Shown here piece by piece: positions 62,472 through 64,000 of a stretch of 64,000 nt of DNA. Location: positions 13,267,339 to 13,331,338 of the forward strand of contig NC_034011.1 in assembly GCF_000346465.2 (NCBI RefSeq). Direction: 5' to 3'. Position numbers and translations under genes: made by a program. Below the pieces are notes generated by a model that had not been told where the DNA came from, did no database searches, and was given only the letters and a program-made list of their open reading frames with translations. Each line of letters opens with the position of its first letter. Positions within the stretch are counted from its first letter, which is position 1. The stretch is from Prunus persica. Its lineage: Eukaryota > Streptophyta > Magnoliopsida > Rosales > Rosaceae.

Positions 62472-64000
62472 TGTTGGCGTGACTTGTGGATATTGACTTA
62501 CTTTCCTTACACACCAAGAATTCCTATTATAATTGTAATTAATGTACTTTAATTCCTGATTTCCTACTGCAAATACATTTAGGAATTTATTATTTACTTG
62601 CCCATTCAGGTTTCGTTGTATTATAAATATGACCTTCTACAAGGAGAAGAATACACAGAAAATTCCCACAAACAAATATTCTCTCATAGTTTTCATTTTT
62701 TAGCATGGTATCAGAGCGGCGATCTTGGAATTGCTGAGTCTAATTTCAAACCCCCGCCGCTGCTATGGGGGTTGATGATTTTTTCAACCCACATGGAGGT
62801 AGCACCACCGACTCCTTCTCTCATTCTCCACCAACCATCGTTGAGTTGAGTGCCCAGATGGCTCCGCTCCTACAGATGCAGACTTTGACCCCGAACCCGA
62901 TCCCGAATCAGGATCCTCTTTTGACGACCCCGACCCCGACTATGACGACGACGACCTCGACCCCGACTCCGAAGACGACCCCGACCCCCACTCCGATGAT
63001 GACCCCAACCCCGAATTTGTCTCTGATTCAGACCTTGATCCCGATTTCGACTCCGACTCCGGCCCGACTCAGGCTCAGATTCTGATCCCAATTCCTACTC
63101 TACCTGTATCCTATGCATCTTCCGCTGCACAGATTATGACTACTATACTAACGACCTCGACACATGGACTAGATTGCGCATATTGTGGTGATCCGAGACA
63201 CACTTGTGAGACTTGTTTTAAATCACATGGCTACCCCAATTGGTGGGCTACTCTTATAGATCGAGGACAATGCAATATGACCAGTAATGGTACTGGTTAT
63301 GGATTCCATACTTCCGATAAGATTGATTCCAGGAGCTGGATAATTGATTCTGGTGCAACTGATCATATGACGTTTGATCCTGATGATTTTCTGAATACTA
63401 CACAACCTCGACGAACCTGTATTGCAAATGCCAATGGTGTTACTTATCCTGTGACAGGGGCTGGCATCCTCTCTTACACTGTCTAATACTTTACTTGTTC
63501 CATCTTTATCCACTAAATTGTTGTCAGTTAGTCAGCTTACTGAACAATTGAATTATTGTGTACTCATTTACCCAAGTTTTTGTTTGCTTCAGGATATTCA
63601 CACTAAGGAGATTCTTGGTCATGGTACTAAGAGAGGGGGGCTATATTATGTCGATGACTTCAGTCCCGGCATGGCTAACAGCGTGACACATCCCTTTGAT
63701 AGCAAACAAAAGCAAATCTGGTTGTGGCACCGTCGATTAGGACATCTGTCTTTTAGTTATATGAAGCATCTTATACCAGATTTATTCTCAGGTTTCAAGG
63801 ACTCTGACTTCACATGTGATACTTGTATTTTGGCCAAGAGTCACCGTGTGCCCTACCTGTTGAGTACGAACAAGTGTACTACTCCATTTACGTTAATTCA
63901 CTCTGATGTTTGGGGACCTTCTCCTATCACTGCTCCTTCTGGTGTTCGATGGTTTGTCACATTCATCGATGATTGTACACGGATGACATGGCTTTATTTG
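62472..64000 (+). mobile_element. Copia element F, 5' part
   Basis: LTR 62472-62705 (TGTTGGCGTG...TTTTTAGCA, 234 bp, TATAAATATG at about 62620), PBS TGGTATCAGAGC (62706-62717), then gag remnant, zinc knuckle, protease, GAG-pre-integrase and the start of integrase, running off the right edge. It sits in what would be an intron of the CTP synthase fragment. Confidence 0.9.
62765..64000 (+). pseudogene. Copia F gag-pol with an acidic block in gag
   Basis: An ATG at 62765 starts MGVDDFFNPHGGSTTDSFSH. The downstream protease frame, traced back, begins after a stop at about 62846 and runs through an Asp/Pro-rich block (about 62885-63060: DPDPDYDDDD, DPDSEDDPDPHSDDD) into a Cys/His motif (CAYCGDPRHTCETCFKSHGY) and the protease (WIIDSGATDHMTF, near 63340-63375). 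The UBN2 gag core is absent. A one-base shift near 63460 leads to SLTLSNTLLVPSL, then QIWLWHRRLGHLSFSYMKHL (GAG-pre-integrase), CDTCILAKSHR, and integrase HSDVWGPSP and FIDDCTRMTWLYL at the window end. Confidence 0.88.

Noticed and set aside
62870..63091. Arg/Gly-rich minus-strand open frame
   Set aside because: It is the antisense shadow of the Asp/Pro-rich gag block.

Overview
The window is nuclear DNA from a flowering plant, almost certainly a eudicot. Evidence: Ty1/copia and Ty3/gypsy (Tat-clade) retrotransposons, PIF/Harbinger, CACTA and hAT DNA transposons, MITEs, tRNA-derived SINEs, a CC-NBS-LRR fragment, and plant-specific DUF247 (UPF0481) genes. A woody, Rosaceae-like genome is plausible, but the sequence alone does not fix the species. 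Two runs of N (5608-5868, 7010-7109) mark assembly gaps. Nearly everything outside the DUF247 genes is transposon-derived and most of it is broken, so this is an accessory, heavily nested region.

Layout. 1-3520: a minus-strand copia element whose gag is split by a 1.05-kb hAT-like insertion. 3522-6441: a MITE-like repeat split by a 2.5-kb solo LTR (3851-6369, TSD TAAAA). 7205-7919: NBS-LRR relic. 7930-9780: a second LTR related to the solo LTR, in the opposite orientation. 9880-12735: a CACTA-like region with palindromic subterminal repeats and a Ptta/En/Spm-like protein relic. 12780-14512: Tat pol relic fused to a copia element (14513-17804) that carries a 1.23-kb tandem duplication. 18780-21740: degraded ORFs of a plant transposon family. 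22081-23447: two MITEs. 23522-27559: an almost complete PIF/Harbinger element with TTA target duplications, a broken transposase and a broken Myb-like accessory gene.

27730-42120 holds three DUF247 genes: a pseudogene with three in-frame stops, an intact 496-codon gene (32063-33553, minus), and a copy on the plus strand without the usual C-terminal membrane segment (40834-42120). Between them lie retroelement debris, a 72-bp minisatellite, a duplicated flank of about 650 bp, SINEs and paired MITEs.

42980-60428 is a nested stack. A plus-strand copia element (PBS at 44245, integrase to 45198, reverse transcriptase at 58946-59720) is interrupted by a 13.7-kb Tat-clade element (45199-58945). That element has two LTRs, a PBS, gag-PR, RT, two RNase H domains, integrase, an antisense plant-mobile-domain ORF, two tandem-repeat arrays and a polypurine tract. 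The copia reverse transcriptase is then cut by a third, inverted copia fragment (59720-60428).

60429-64000: the 3' end of an S-receptor-like kinase, a CACTA terminus, two exons of a CTP synthase gene with the intron between them, and the 5' part of another copia element running off the window. The only genes that look potentially expressible are the two uninterrupted DUF247 genes. I found no coordinated gene system. The points most worth a second look are the antisense PMD gene in the Tat element, the CTP synthase fragment beside a CACTA end, and the DUF247 cluster.
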